Source of the DNA: Pyramidobacter sp. C12-8
GTDB lineage: Bacteria; Synergistota; Synergistia; Synergistales; Dethiosulfovibrionaceae
Length of the DNA: 42,452 bases
Direction of reading: 5' to 3'
Assembly: GCF_002007215.1 (NCBI RefSeq)
Contig: NZ_MUHX01000023.1
Span: 1-42,452 of the forward strand
Shown here: in pieces, positions 35,787 through 42,452 of the stretch
How positions within the stretch are numbered: the stretch's first letter is position 1
Layout of the letters: each line of letters opens with the position of its first letter
Translations under genes and position numbers: made by a program
The notes under the pieces: generated by a model
The model's input: only the letters and a program-made list of their open reading frames with translations
What the model was told of the DNA's origin: nothing
Database searches by the model: none

Positions 35787-35919
35787 GGTGTTTCACTTTC
35801 CCCTTTCGTAAAGATTGGATCGCCGCGTGGTCCTTCCCCATCATCTCCTCGTCCGCTTTCATTGAAAAACGCTTTTGTACGGCGTCTTTTCCTGAATGAT
35901 TTTATATTTCTTAGATCAA

Positions 35920-35948
35920 AGTATAGAGACTGTCATAATTTTTTTCAA
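35920..35948 (-). promoter_or_regulatory. Sigma70 promoter of the dpp operon
   Basis: On the minus strand TTGAAA (35948-35943), a 17-base spacer and TATACT (35925-35920) make a near-consensus promoter. Transcription would start near 35913 and run into dppB. It lies just after the 3' end of the upstream LysR gene, so the dpp operon is transcribed on its own. Confidence 0.75.
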
Positions 35949-36025
35949 GCATATCTTCAAAGCGGTCTTGAAAAATCGTATACATTTTTTCTGTCCCAAA
36001 AACGTCGCGCCGCACGCGGAAAAAA

Positions 36026-36976
36026 CTATTTTTCGCTCCATTCCAGGTCCAGCAGCATCCGCTCGAAGCTCTTCATGGCCGAAGTGAAATAGGCGCCGCG
36101 GCTGCTGCTGAGGAAGGCGTCGCGTTCCGCATAGCGGCTGTCGAGCTTGTAAAAATACAGCGCCTCGCAATCGGGCCTCTGCACGAGCCGGTTGCTCAGG
36201 ATCGTCGCGCCCAGTCCGAGGCGGGCGAAGTTGAAGGATTCAGCCGACTGTTCCACCTCGAGAACTATCGGCGGATCGACGCCGCGTTCGCGGAAGAGGA
36301 TGTCGGTGTATTGGCGAAGGTAATTCTGATTGCTGAGAAGGAGAAACGGCACCCCGGTGAAAGAGTCCAGACGCACCGATCGCGCCGCGGGAACGGAGAA
36401 GACCGCGTCGCCCAGTTCGTCCGGCGCAAGCCGTTTGCCATAAAGCGTTTCATTGACGCCGAACGATTTCGGTACGGCGAGGATCAGGCACTCGCGATAG
36501 CACACTTTCTGCTCGTACTTTTTGCCGTCGTAAGGACGGTTGGTGATCACGAAGTCCAGTTCGCCGGAATCGAGCAGATGCTTGGCCTGCATTGTATTCA
36601 AATTGCGGACCTGCAGCTCGATCTGCGGATACCGGCGGTGGAAATCCGCCAGACGTTCCGTCACGAAATAGGAGATGCCGAGATTGCTGCCGCCGACCGC
36701 CAGCCGGCCGCTTTGCAGCGTCCCTTCTTTCTCGACGAACTCGCGCAGCCGTCGTTCCAGTCCGCGCAGCTGTTCCAGCGCCTGGATGTATTCCACCCCG
36801 AACGGCGTCAGCGTCACGGGCACGGTCTGGCGGTTGAAGATGGGCAGTCCCAGTTCGGCTTCCGCCTTTTTGACGGTGATCGAGAGCGACGGCTGGGTGA
36901 TGAACAGTTTGTCCGCCGCTTTGCTGAAGCTTCGTTCGCGGTAAACGGCATAGATATAGTCGGCGTACTGAAACAT
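36026..36976 (-). CDS. LysR-family transcriptional regulator (divergent from the aldolase gene)
   Basis: A 316-residue regulator. The winged helix is clear (YADYIYAVYRERSFSKAADK, LFITQPSLSITVKKAEAELG), then a linker and a two-lobed effector domain (LAVGGSNLGISYFVTERLAD). It is divergent from the aldolase/symporter operon across 152 bp, which suggests that it controls those genes and perhaps also the dpp operon downstream. Confidence 0.9.
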   Translation of the reverse strand: MFQYADYIYAVYRERSFSKAADKLFITQPSLSITVKKAEAELGLPIFNRQTVPVTLTPFGVEYIQALEQLRGLERRLREFVEKEGTLQSGRLAVGGSNLGISYFVTERLADFHRRYPQIELQVRNLNTMQAKHLLDSGELDFVITNRPYDGKKYEQKVCYRECLILAVPKSFGVNETLYGKRLAPDELGDAVFSVPAARSVRLDSFTGVPFLLLSNQNYLRQYTDILFRERGVDPPIVLEVEQSAESFNFARLGLGATILSNRLVQRPDCEALYFYKLDSRYAERDAFLSSSRGAYFTSAMKSFERMLLDLEWSEK

Positions 36977-37011
36977 GACGCGGCCTCCTTATTCTGAGGT
37001 AATGTCCATTT

Positions 37012-37081
37012 ATCATTTATTTTTATCTATGATGATATTCTAACATTTATATTGGATTATATCAGACAGCTGACATTTAAT
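37012..37081 (+). promoter_or_regulatory. Divergent control region: LysR-type repeat and aldolase promoter
   Basis: The 36977-37128 gap is AT-rich, unlike its surroundings. It holds the inverted repeat atcat-N12-atgat (37012-37033), a LysR-type operator candidate. TTGGAT (37052-37057), an 18-base spacer and TTTAAT (37076-37081) are a possible promoter for the aldolase gene. Confidence 0.4.
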
Positions 37082-37128
37082 AGCAGTGCAAGAACAAATT
37101 TTCACGATCGAAAAGAGGCTGGCGCACA

Positions 37129-38166
37129 ATGATCGATTTAAGAAGCGATACGCTTACGCTCCCGGACCGCCCCATGCTGGAGACGATCCTGTCGGCGCCG
37201 TTGGGCGACGACGGACGGCTGGACGCGGAAGGACGCGGCGAAGACGCAACGGTCAACAAACTGGAGGACATGGCGGCCTCTCTCACGGGCAAGGAGGCCG
37301 CTCTGTTCTGCGCCTCCGGCACGATGGGCAACCAGGCCGCCCTGCTAACCTGGTGCCGTCCCGGCGACACCGTGCTGGTCGACGAGCTGCAGCACCTCGA
37401 CCGCAGCGAAAAAACCGCCTTCGAGCCGCGCTTCGGGCAGATGGAAAAAGCTTTTTACAAATTCGACGCCGACGGCATGCCCGACCCGGCCGACATGGAG
37501 CGAACGCTCAGGGAAAAACCCGTCAAGCTGATCTGCGTCGAGAACTCCCACAATTACACCGGCGGGACCTGTATCACGCCGGAACGCATGGCCGCCGTCC
37601 GCCGCCTGGCCGATAAATACGGCGTGCCGGTCCACATGGACGGCGCGCGCGTTTTCAACGCCGCCGCGTATCTCGGCGTTTCCGTGAAGGAACTGGCCCA
37701 ATACGCCGACACGCTCATGTTCTGCGTCTCCAAAGGGCTGGGAGCGCCCGTGGGATCCCTTCTCTGCGGGCCGAAAGACTTCATCGGGAAAGCCAAGGAC
37801 ACCCGCAAGCTGCTCGGCGGCGCCATGCGTCAGGCCGGCGTTGTCGCCGCGCCCGCCATCTACGCGCTGGAGCACAATATAGAGCGTCTGAGGGAAGACA
37901 ACGAAAACGCCGCGTACTGCGCTTCGCTGCTGACCGGGCTGAAAAAGACGCTCGTGCAGAAAAACGTGCAGACCAACATCATGATGCTCGACGTCAAAGA
38001 CGCCGGCGTCACGCCTCGGGAATTCTGCGAGCGCGCCAGGGAAAAGGGGCTGCTGATCCGCCCCATCATCAACACCTCGGTGCGGCTCGTCTTTTACAAG
38101 GGCATCACGCGCCGCGACGCGGAACGGGCCGCGGCTATCATCCGCGAAATCGACGCGGCGCTTTGA
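37129..38166 (+). CDS. ltaE: Threonine-aldolase-type PLP lyase
   Basis: A 345-residue fold-type-I PLP enzyme of the low-specificity L-threonine aldolase / beta-eliminating lyase family. It begins MIDLRSDTLT as the family does, and carries the DGARVFNAA motif (171-179) and the PLP lysine Lys202 in SKGLGAPVGS. His89 (ELQHLDRSE) is at the ring-stacking position. It would cleave threonine or a similar beta-hydroxy amino acid to glycine and an aldehyde, but the exact substrate is uncertain. It shares an operon with a dicarboxylate/amino-acid symporter. Confidence 0.9.
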   Translation: MIDLRSDTLTLPDRPMLETILSAPLGDDGRLDAEGRGEDATVNKLEDMAASLTGKEAALFCASGTMGNQAALLTWCRPGDTVLVDELQHLDRSEKTAFEPRFGQMEKAFYKFDADGMPDPADMERTLREKPVKLICVENSHNYTGGTCITPERMAAVRRLADKYGVPVHMDGARVFNAAAYLGVSVKELAQYADTLMFCVSKGLGAPVGSLLCGPKDFIGKAKDTRKLLGGAMRQAGVVAAPAIYALEHNIERLREDNENAAYCASLLTGLKKTLVQKNVQTNIMMLDVKDAGVTPREFCERAREKGLLIRPIINTSVRLVFYKGITRRDAERAAAIIREIDAAL

Positions 38167-38191
38167 CCATATTCGAAAGGGGCACAACACA

Positions 38192-39427
38192 GTGATTATC
38201 GGCGGCAAGAAGATCTCTTTGACGACACAGGTTTTCGTGGCTATGATCCTCGGTTCCGTCGCCGGACTCGTGGGCGGCAAGACCATGGTCCAGCTCGGCT
38301 TCATCGGCGACATCTGGCTCAACTGCATCAAGATGATCGTGGTCCCCATGGTGCTCTGCACGATCGTGACCGGCATCACCTCGCAGGACAGCCTCGCCTC
38401 GCTGCGCCGCGTCAGCGCGCGCATCATCGCCTATTACGTGGTCACCACCGTGCTGGCCTGCGCGGTCGGCCTGGCCGTGGCGACGCTGCTCCAGCCCGGA
38501 AAGTTCGCTAACTTCGCCGGCATGGCCTCGCAGCAGATCAAGGGCGGCGTCGACATCACCTTCGCCGGCTTCCTCAAAGGACTGTTTTCCACCAACATGA
38601 TCAAGACGTTCGCCGACGGCAACATCGTGCAGACGCTGGTCATCGCCATCCTGCTCGGCGTCGCCATCCTGCGCATCAAAGATCCCGAACGCAAGGCGAC
38701 GATGAAAAAGTGCTTCGACGGCTTCAGCAGCATGGTCTTCTCGCTGATCGGCATGGTCATGGACGTGTCGCCCGTCGGCGTGTTCTTCCTCATGGGCAAC
38801 TCCTTCGGCAAGTACGGCGCCGGCATTTTCACCTCCATGGCCGTGCTCGTAGGGACCTACTACGCCGCCTGCTTCGCCCACGTCGTTTTCGTGTACGGCG
38901 GCTTCCTCCTGACCTTCAAGCCTCACATGAACCCCTTCCGGTTCATCAAGGAGAGCGCCGACGTGTGGATCTACACCATCTCCACGTGCAGCTCCATCGC
39001 CACGATCCCCGTCAACATCAAGACCGCCGAGGAAAAATTCGGCATTCCGGAGCGCGTTTCCGGCTTCACCATCCCCCTCGGCTCGCAGATGAACTCCGAC
39101 GGCTCCGTGCTGCTCTACGCCTGCGTCATCCTCTTCATCAGCCAGATGATCGGCCAGCCCATGTCGATGCCGCAGCTGCTGAACGCCGTGTTCATCTCCA
39201 CCATCCTCTCCATGGGCGGCGCGGGGATCCCCGGCAGCGGCATCGTCAAGCTGATGGTCGTCGTCCAGTCCGTGGGACTGCCCATCGAAGTCGTCGGCAT
39301 CATCGCCGCGTTCTACCGCCTCTTCGACATGGGCACCACGACGAACAACTGTCTCGGCGACCTCGTCGGTACCATTATCGTCGGCACAGCCGAAAAAAAG
39401 TACAACGCGGAGAAACAGAGAGCCTAG
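38192..39427 (+). CDS. Dicarboxylate/amino acid:cation symporter (DAACS family)
   Basis: A 411-residue inner-membrane transporter related to GltP/SstT. It has LNCIKMIVVPMVLCTIVTGI near residue 50, the serine-containing stretch STCSSIATIPVNIKTAEEKF near 270 and the substrate-site region GIPGSGIVKLMVVVQSVGLP near 345. The start is GTG, 25 bp after the lyase gene, with gaaaggggcacaacaca as the site. Serine, threonine, glutamate or aspartate import is possible. Pairing with a threonine-aldolase-type enzyme favours a hydroxy amino acid. Confidence 0.9.
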   Translation: MIIGGKKISLTTQVFVAMILGSVAGLVGGKTMVQLGFIGDIWLNCIKMIVVPMVLCTIVTGITSQDSLASLRRVSARIIAYYVVTTVLACAVGLAVATLLQPGKFANFAGMASQQIKGGVDITFAGFLKGLFSTNMIKTFADGNIVQTLVIAILLGVAILRIKDPERKATMKKCFDGFSSMVFSLIGMVMDVSPVGVFFLMGNSFGKYGAGIFTSMAVLVGTYYAACFAHVVFVYGGFLLTFKPHMNPFRFIKESADVWIYTISTCSSIATIPVNIKTAEEKFGIPERVSGFTIPLGSQMNSDGSVLLYACVILFISQMIGQPMSMPQLLNAVFISTILSMGGAGIPGSGIVKLMVVVQSVGLPIEVVGIIAAFYRLFDMGTTTNNCLGDLVGTIIVGTAEKKYNAEKQRA

Positions 39428-39463
39428 AAGATTTTCACATAGAAAACGTCGAGAGACAGAGAG

Positions 39464-39523
39464 AAAAAATCGCGGCCGGTCATCGAAGAGCGTTGGCTCA
39501 ACGACGACCGGCCGCGATTTTTT
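39464..39523. terminator. Bidirectional terminator after the symporter gene
   Basis: An 18-bp perfect inverted repeat: aaaaaatcgcggccggtc (39464-39481) pairs with gaccggccgcgatttttt (39506-39523) across a 24-base loop. It closes the symporter operon and also follows the minus-strand tRNA-Ser. Confidence 0.88.
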
Positions 39524-39538
39524 GCATGAAATTTCCGG

Positions 39539-39624
39539 TGGCGGAGGGGAAGAGATTCGAACTCCCGGAGCTTGCGCTCAACAGTTTTCAAGACTGCCGC
39601 CTTAGACCGCTCGGCCACCCCTCC
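39539..39624 (-). tRNA. tRNA-Ser (anticodon TGA)
   Basis: On the minus strand the 86-base gene starts ggaggggtggccgagcgg and ends with an encoded CCA. The seven-base acceptor stem pairs perfectly (39618-39624 with 39543-39549). The anticodon loop reads ctTGAaa. A long variable arm and the T loop gttcgaatc are present. It decodes UCA and, by wobble, other UCN codons. Confidence 0.95.
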
Positions 39625-39688
39625 GCGAAGTGACAGCGGCATTATAGCACGCGCCCCGGCGATTGGCAAAACGTGGAACGGCCTGTTT

Positions 39689-40267
39689 CTACAGATACAG
39701 CGACAGCGCGCAGTAGGCGAGGAGCAGGGCCATGACGGCGTTTGCGGCGCGTTCGTGGCGGCGCAGGGCGCGGCTGAACACGGCGCCGAAAGCGGCCCAG
39801 CAGTTGACCGAGACGAAGGCCGTGCCCGCCAGTCCGAGTGCGAAAAGGCCCAGCGTCAGTACGGAGCGGGTATAGGGCAGCACAAAAGTCGACATAGTGG
39901 TGACGGCAAAAATAATTACTTTGACGTTAACGAGCTGGAGCAGCACGCCCGACAGAAAAGCGTTGTCGGCGGCGGACGTTTCTTCACCGCCGGATCGGCT
40001 GGTCAGCGTCTTCCAGGCCATCCAGAGGATGTATGCGGCGCCGAGAGCCAGCATGTAAGGCTGAGCGGCGGGGATATAATCCAGCAGCGTGGCGCTGAAC
40101 AAAGCCGCCAGCAGCTGCACGGTGAAGAAGCCGCAGAAGATCCCCAGGCGGTAGCGCAGCGAGGCGCCGAAGCCGTAGCGGCCGGCGTTGGACATCGAGG
40201 AGATGTTGTTCGGCCCGGGCGTGAAGGTGGAGACAAGGACATAACTGAGAAAGGGGAACCAGTTCAT
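39689..40267 (-). CDS. LysE/RhtB-family amino acid exporter
   Basis: A 192-residue inner-membrane protein with six hydrophobic segments and the family's N-terminal signature FTPGPNNISSMSNAGRYGF (the PGPN motif, near residue 17). Members export basic, hydroxy or branched amino acids. Export suits an organism that takes up peptides in excess. The start follows gaaggagcgatctcc on the minus strand. Confidence 0.88.
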   Translation of the reverse strand: MNWFPFLSYVLVSTFTPGPNNISSMSNAGRYGFGASLRYRLGIFCGFFTVQLLAALFSATLLDYIPAAQPYMLALGAAYILWMAWKTLTSRSGGEETSAADNAFLSGVLLQLVNVKVIIFAVTTMSTFVLPYTRSVLTLGLFALGLAGTAFVSVNCWAAFGAVFSRALRRHERAANAVMALLLAYCALSLYL

Positions 40268-40301
40268 GGAGATCGCTCCTTCGGAAAGGGGATAAAGGGA
40301 A

Positions 40302-40338
40302 AGGGCAGAGGCTTTTCAGCTTCCGCCCTTGAATTATA
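40302..40338 (-). promoter_or_regulatory. Hairpin and -10 element between the FadL and LysE genes
   Basis: On the minus strand a perfect TATAAT (40338-40333) with only a weak -35 (TGTGAT) lies about 65 bases before the exporter start. An imperfect 11-bp hairpin (40302-40312 / 40319-40329) follows immediately and could instead be the FadL-gene terminator. The two readings conflict and I cannot decide between them. Confidence 0.35.
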
Positions 40339-40356
40339 TCCGTTTGCAGACGAAAA

Positions 40357-41601
40357 TCACAGATCGATGCGCGCGCCGATCGAAACGATGTGGGCGTCGC
40401 AGCCGCGCGTGAAGGCGTCTTCGTGATTTTCGCCGGCGTTGTTGATGCGTTTGTCGCCGACGTCCATGTAGCCGTAGCCGAGCGAATACTCGACGTTTTT
40501 GACGCGGCAGCTGGCGCCGACGGTATAGGTGCGGCGCGTGCCGGTGGGCACCATGAAATCGGCGTCGTCGGGATCGCAGGAAGAGCAGTCGTCGTAGACG
40601 AAGCCGGCGCGGATCGTCCACTTGTCGTTGATCTTGTGCTCGACGCCGAACTGGTAGCGCCATCCGTTACGCCAGTTTTTTTCTTCATAATAAGGATAGT
40701 TCGAGATCCCCCCAAGATAAGGGCGATACGGCGGCGGCACGGCGACGTTGATGGTCAGGTCTTCATAGGAGCTCCACATGGTTTTGACGGCGTTGAACTC
40801 GACGCGCGTGCGGTCGCTGAACTTGTAGCCGACGCCGAAAGTATAGCTTTCGGGCAGATGGATCGATCCCTGCCCCCGCGTGGCGATCTGCCCCAGCCTG
40901 CTGTACAGGTTCACGTCGCCCTCGACCGTCTGCTTGACTTCGGAACGGTACAGCGCCGCCAGCGAGAGCCGGGGCGTCGCCTGCCAGCTCAGGCCGACGT
41001 TCCAGCCTGCGCTCCAGCTGTCTCCGTCGAGGTCGATCGGCGTCTCGCCGCCGAGGCGGGTCGACTTGTCAAGCTTCAGCCCGGCGTACATCAGTTCCGC
41101 GCCCACGGACATCGACAGGGACGGCGCGAGCTTCCAGGCCACGTTGGGGGCGAAGGAAACCGACAGGAACTCGATGCTGCGGTTGCTGAAACGGCCGTAC
41201 CAGCCCGGATCGTAGGAGGCCTTCAGCCCGAAACGGGGATAAACGCCGACGCCGAACCAGGCGTTGGGCTGAATTTTACGCGCGTAAAAGAAGGCGGGCA
41301 CGTAGGCCGGATTGTTCTTGTTGTGCTGCGTCTTGAAGACGTTATCGCCGCCGTCGAGAAAGTCGGCGGAGCCGCGCGGCGCGATGTAGGTGACGGCGCC
41401 GGAAAAGCTGCCCTTCTCGTCGAACTGCGTGATCGCCGCCGGATTGTAAGCGATCAGCGAAGCTTCGTCGCCGAACATCATCGCGCCGGCCATGCCCACG
41501 CCGCGGGCGCTCCACTCGTACACCGCAAAACCGTCCGCATAAGCGGGCGCCGCCAAAAGCGCCGCCGAAAGCGCCAGCGCAGCCGTTTTTCTCATACTCA
41601 T
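40357..41601 (-). CDS. OmpP1/FadL-family outer-membrane transport protein
   Basis: A 414-residue outer-membrane beta-barrel with a signal peptide ending APAYA and the FadL hatch-domain opening GFAVYEWSARGVGMAGAMMF. Typical YNPAAITQ (near residue 52) and many alternating beta strands follow; the C-terminal residue is Leu rather than the usual Phe. FadL proteins take up hydrophobic compounds such as fatty acids. The start at 41601 follows a good site (caggagttagtgt); an ATG two codons later is possible. It shows that the host has an outer membrane. Confidence 0.9.
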   Translation of the reverse strand: MSMRKTAALALSAALLAAPAYADGFAVYEWSARGVGMAGAMMFGDEASLIAYNPAAITQFDEKGSFSGAVTYIAPRGSADFLDGGDNVFKTQHNKNNPAYVPAFFYARKIQPNAWFGVGVYPRFGLKASYDPGWYGRFSNRSIEFLSVSFAPNVAWKLAPSLSMSVGAELMYAGLKLDKSTRLGGETPIDLDGDSWSAGWNVGLSWQATPRLSLAALYRSEVKQTVEGDVNLYSRLGQIATRGQGSIHLPESYTFGVGYKFSDRTRVEFNAVKTMWSSYEDLTINVAVPPPYRPYLGGISNYPYYEEKNWRNGWRYQFGVEHKINDKWTIRAGFVYDDCSSCDPDDADFMVPTGTRRTYTVGASCRVKNVEYSLGYGYMDVGDKRINNAGENHEDAFTRGCDAHIVSIGARIDL

Positions 41602-41659
41602 ACACTAACTCCTGCCCCTCGTCTCTTATGTCGTGCCCGCCGCGATCGCTTCGTCTCCG

Positions 41660-41690
41660 TCGGGATCGGCCAGCGAAAGGCCGATCCCGA
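41660..41690. other. Inverted repeat in the FadL gene leader
   Basis: A 12-bp perfect stem tcgggatcggcc (41660-41671) / ggccgatcccga (41679-41690) with a seven-base loop, inside the long leader predicted for the FadL gene on the minus strand. No U tract follows. It is an RNA control element or an operator. Confidence 0.5.
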
Positions 41691-41821
41691 TCGAGGCCGC
41701 AACATCCCGGCGATCGTCCCGCGGCCTTTTGCGCGGGTCCTCTCTGGCGGCGTTTTCCCCCTGCACGCTTCAAAGTTGCCGCCGCCCGGTCCGATCGGGG
41801 AAACGACCCGTTCGAAAAAAG

Positions 41822-41839
41822 AAAAGCGGATCCGCTTTT
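41822..41839. promoter_or_regulatory. 18-bp perfect palindrome aaaagcggatccgctttt
   Basis: It lies just downstream of the predicted FadL-gene start of transcription (minus strand), a position suited to an operator. No known regulator could be assigned to it. Confidence 0.4.
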
Positions 41840-41852
41840 GCACATGCGCATA

Positions 41853-41881
41853 ATTTTATCTTTTCTTATCCTCGGCGACAA
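41853..41881 (-). promoter_or_regulatory. Putative sigma70 promoter of the FadL gene
   Basis: On the minus strand TTGTCG (41881-41876), 17-base spacer, TAAAAT (41858-41853). Transcription would start near 41846 and leave a leader of about 245 bases holding two inverted repeats. Apart from these elements, 41602-41940 shows no gene that I can support. Confidence 0.55.
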
Positions 41882-41944
41882 GCGCAAAAGAGAGGCATGG
41901 GCCCCGGATATCGCGTCGTTTTTTTATGAACTGTATCGCCGTTT

Positions 41945-42073
41945 ATGAGAGGAAAAATCGTACTCGCCAAATTGAAGGCGCTGATCTTCGATCAGTTCCA
42001 GTCCGGCTCCTGCGTTTCGGGCGAAAAGGTCGGCCAGGCGTGGAACGCCGGCAAGGGATTCATGAAGAAATAA
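41945..42073 (+). CDS. Possible small protein, 42 residues
   Basis: An ATG-to-TAA frame encoding a basic 42-residue peptide (starts MRGKIVLAKLKALIFDQF, ends GKGFMKK). The argument for it is the strong plus-strand terminator 23 bases after its stop, which implies a plus-strand transcript here. Against it: no clear ribosome-binding site. Its ATG overlaps the TGA of another short frame (41844-41948, 34 residues). I recognise no family. Confidence 0.4.
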   Translation: MRGKIVLAKLKALIFDQFQSGSCVSGEKVGQAWNAGKGFMKK

Positions 42074-42093
42074 CCGCCCTCCCGAACAACGTC

Positions 42094-42144
42094 AAGAGCC
42101 TGCGCCCGGATCGTCAGCAGCGATCCGGGCGCAGGCTCTTTTTT
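42094..42144 (+). terminator. Strong terminator, 18-bp stem
   Basis: gagcctgcgcccggatcg (42096-42113) and cgatccgggcgcaggctc (42121-42138) are perfectly complementary with a seven-base loop. Six T follow on the plus strand. On the minus strand the tail is weak, so it mainly ends a plus-strand transcript, the possible small gene just upstream. Confidence 0.9.
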
Positions 42145-42159
42145 ACTCAGCGCGGAGGG

Positions 42160-42452
42160 CTATTCCTTCGGCGCGCTTCCTGCGCGCCGAAGCAGGCCAA
42201 GGAGGCCGCCCAGAGGTTTTTTCGTTTCTTCGGCGGGGGAAAGCGGGGCATCCTTCGTCGCCTGGCGGCCCGCCTTTTCGGATTCGAGCTGCCGGGTCAG
42301 CGCGGCGATTTGGGCTTGGGCGGCGGCAAGCTCTTTGTCGGACTCGGCCGCGGCGGCTTTCGCGGCTTCGTCGGCCTTCGCGGCCGCGGCCTTTTCGGCT
42401 TCGATCCGTCCGTTCAGTTCGGCCACGGAGGCTTTTGCCGCTGCGAGCGCCG
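42160..42452 (-). CDS. Ala-rich coiled-coil protein, 3' part only (runs off window)
   Basis: The frame is open from the window end to a stop at 42160; a GTG at 42426 is inside it, but the frame continues upstream, so the true start lies outside. The visible part, about 96 residues, is rich in Ala, Glu and Lys with heptad-like spacing (EAEKAAAAKADEAAKAAAAE), then AAAQAQIAALTRQLESEKAG and a C-terminal KPLGGLLGLLRRAGSAPKE. It resembles coiled-coil tails of envelope or TolA-like proteins, but low complexity prevents a family call. Confidence 0.65.
   Translation of the reverse strand, partial: ALAAAKASVAELNGRIEAEKAAAAKADEAAKAAAAESDKELAAAQAQIAALTRQLESEKAGRQATKDAPLSPAEETKKPLGGLLGLLRRAGSAPKE

Noticed and set aside
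35629-35862. A 77-codon frame starting in the dpp leader
   Set aside because: No ribosome-binding site, and most of it overlaps dppB out of frame. An upstream regulatory frame is possible but unsupported.

Overview
The window is a GC-rich chromosomal stretch from a diderm, amino-acid-fermenting bacterium. The gene set fits Synergistota, and a Pyramidobacter-like organism is my best guess, but this is inferred from gene content, not from a search. Supporting points are a FadL-type outer-membrane protein, many amino-acid and peptide transporters, a citrulline/ornithine energy-yielding pathway, a tripartite tricarboxylate transporter, a B12 uptake operon and no sugar pathways.

Layout. (1) Positions 1-470 hold the 3' end of one 5S rRNA and a complete second 5S rRNA, then a terminator. 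(2) Positions 602-11430 form one long plus-strand catabolic cluster: ornithine carbamoyltransferase, an AGCS sodium/alanine-type symporter, a Gate-domain membrane protein, a ClpB-like AAA+ protein with an apparently dead second ATPase module, carbamate kinase, an AraC regulator with two DNA-binding domains, and two tandem paralogues of the LOR/SDH (TIGR00300) ornithine-cyclodeaminase family. Together they could turn citrulline into ornithine and carbamoyl phosphate, make ATP from the latter and convert ornithine to proline. No arginine deiminase is present here. A 32-bp perfect inverted repeat closes the cluster. (3) Positions 11544-12206 hold an L,D-transpeptidase on the minus strand. (4) Positions 12315-16788 hold a B12 uptake operon: sigma70 promoter, cobalamin riboswitch with terminator, two tandem BtuF-like binding proteins, BtuC and BtuD. 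(5) Positions 16787-17985 hold an RpiR/HxlR regulator pair on the minus strand. A perfect consensus parS (ParB-binding) palindrome is embedded in the 3' end of the RpiR gene. (6) Positions 18198-21217 hold an amidase with a two-protein DUF5058-type membrane pair. (7) Positions 21309-23360 hold a NimA-like flavoprotein and a BrnQ branched-chain amino-acid carrier. (8) Positions 23370-29405 hold a LysR regulator divergent from an operon of an RraA-like aldolase, a D-2-hydroxyacid dehydrogenase and TctC-TctB-TctA. (9) Positions 29447-35948 hold a minus-strand dipeptide ABC transporter operon (dppBCDF, then the binding protein) ending in an M55 D-aminopeptidase. (10) Positions 36026-39523 hold a LysR regulator divergent from a threonine-aldolase-type lyase and a dicarboxylate/amino-acid symporter. 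(11) Positions 39539-42452 hold tRNA-Ser(TGA), a LysE-family exporter, a FadL-type outer-membrane protein, a region with possible small ORFs, and the 3' end of an Ala-rich coiled-coil gene running off the window.

The theme is uptake and fermentation of amino acids, peptides and organic acids. Most operons are compact, with ATGA overlaps, and are closed by strong, often bidirectional hairpin terminators. The most unusual items are the ClpB-like pseudo-ATPase and the enzyme/pseudoenzyme pair in the ornithine cluster, the parS site inside a coding sequence, and the duplicated, unequally diverged B12-binding proteins.
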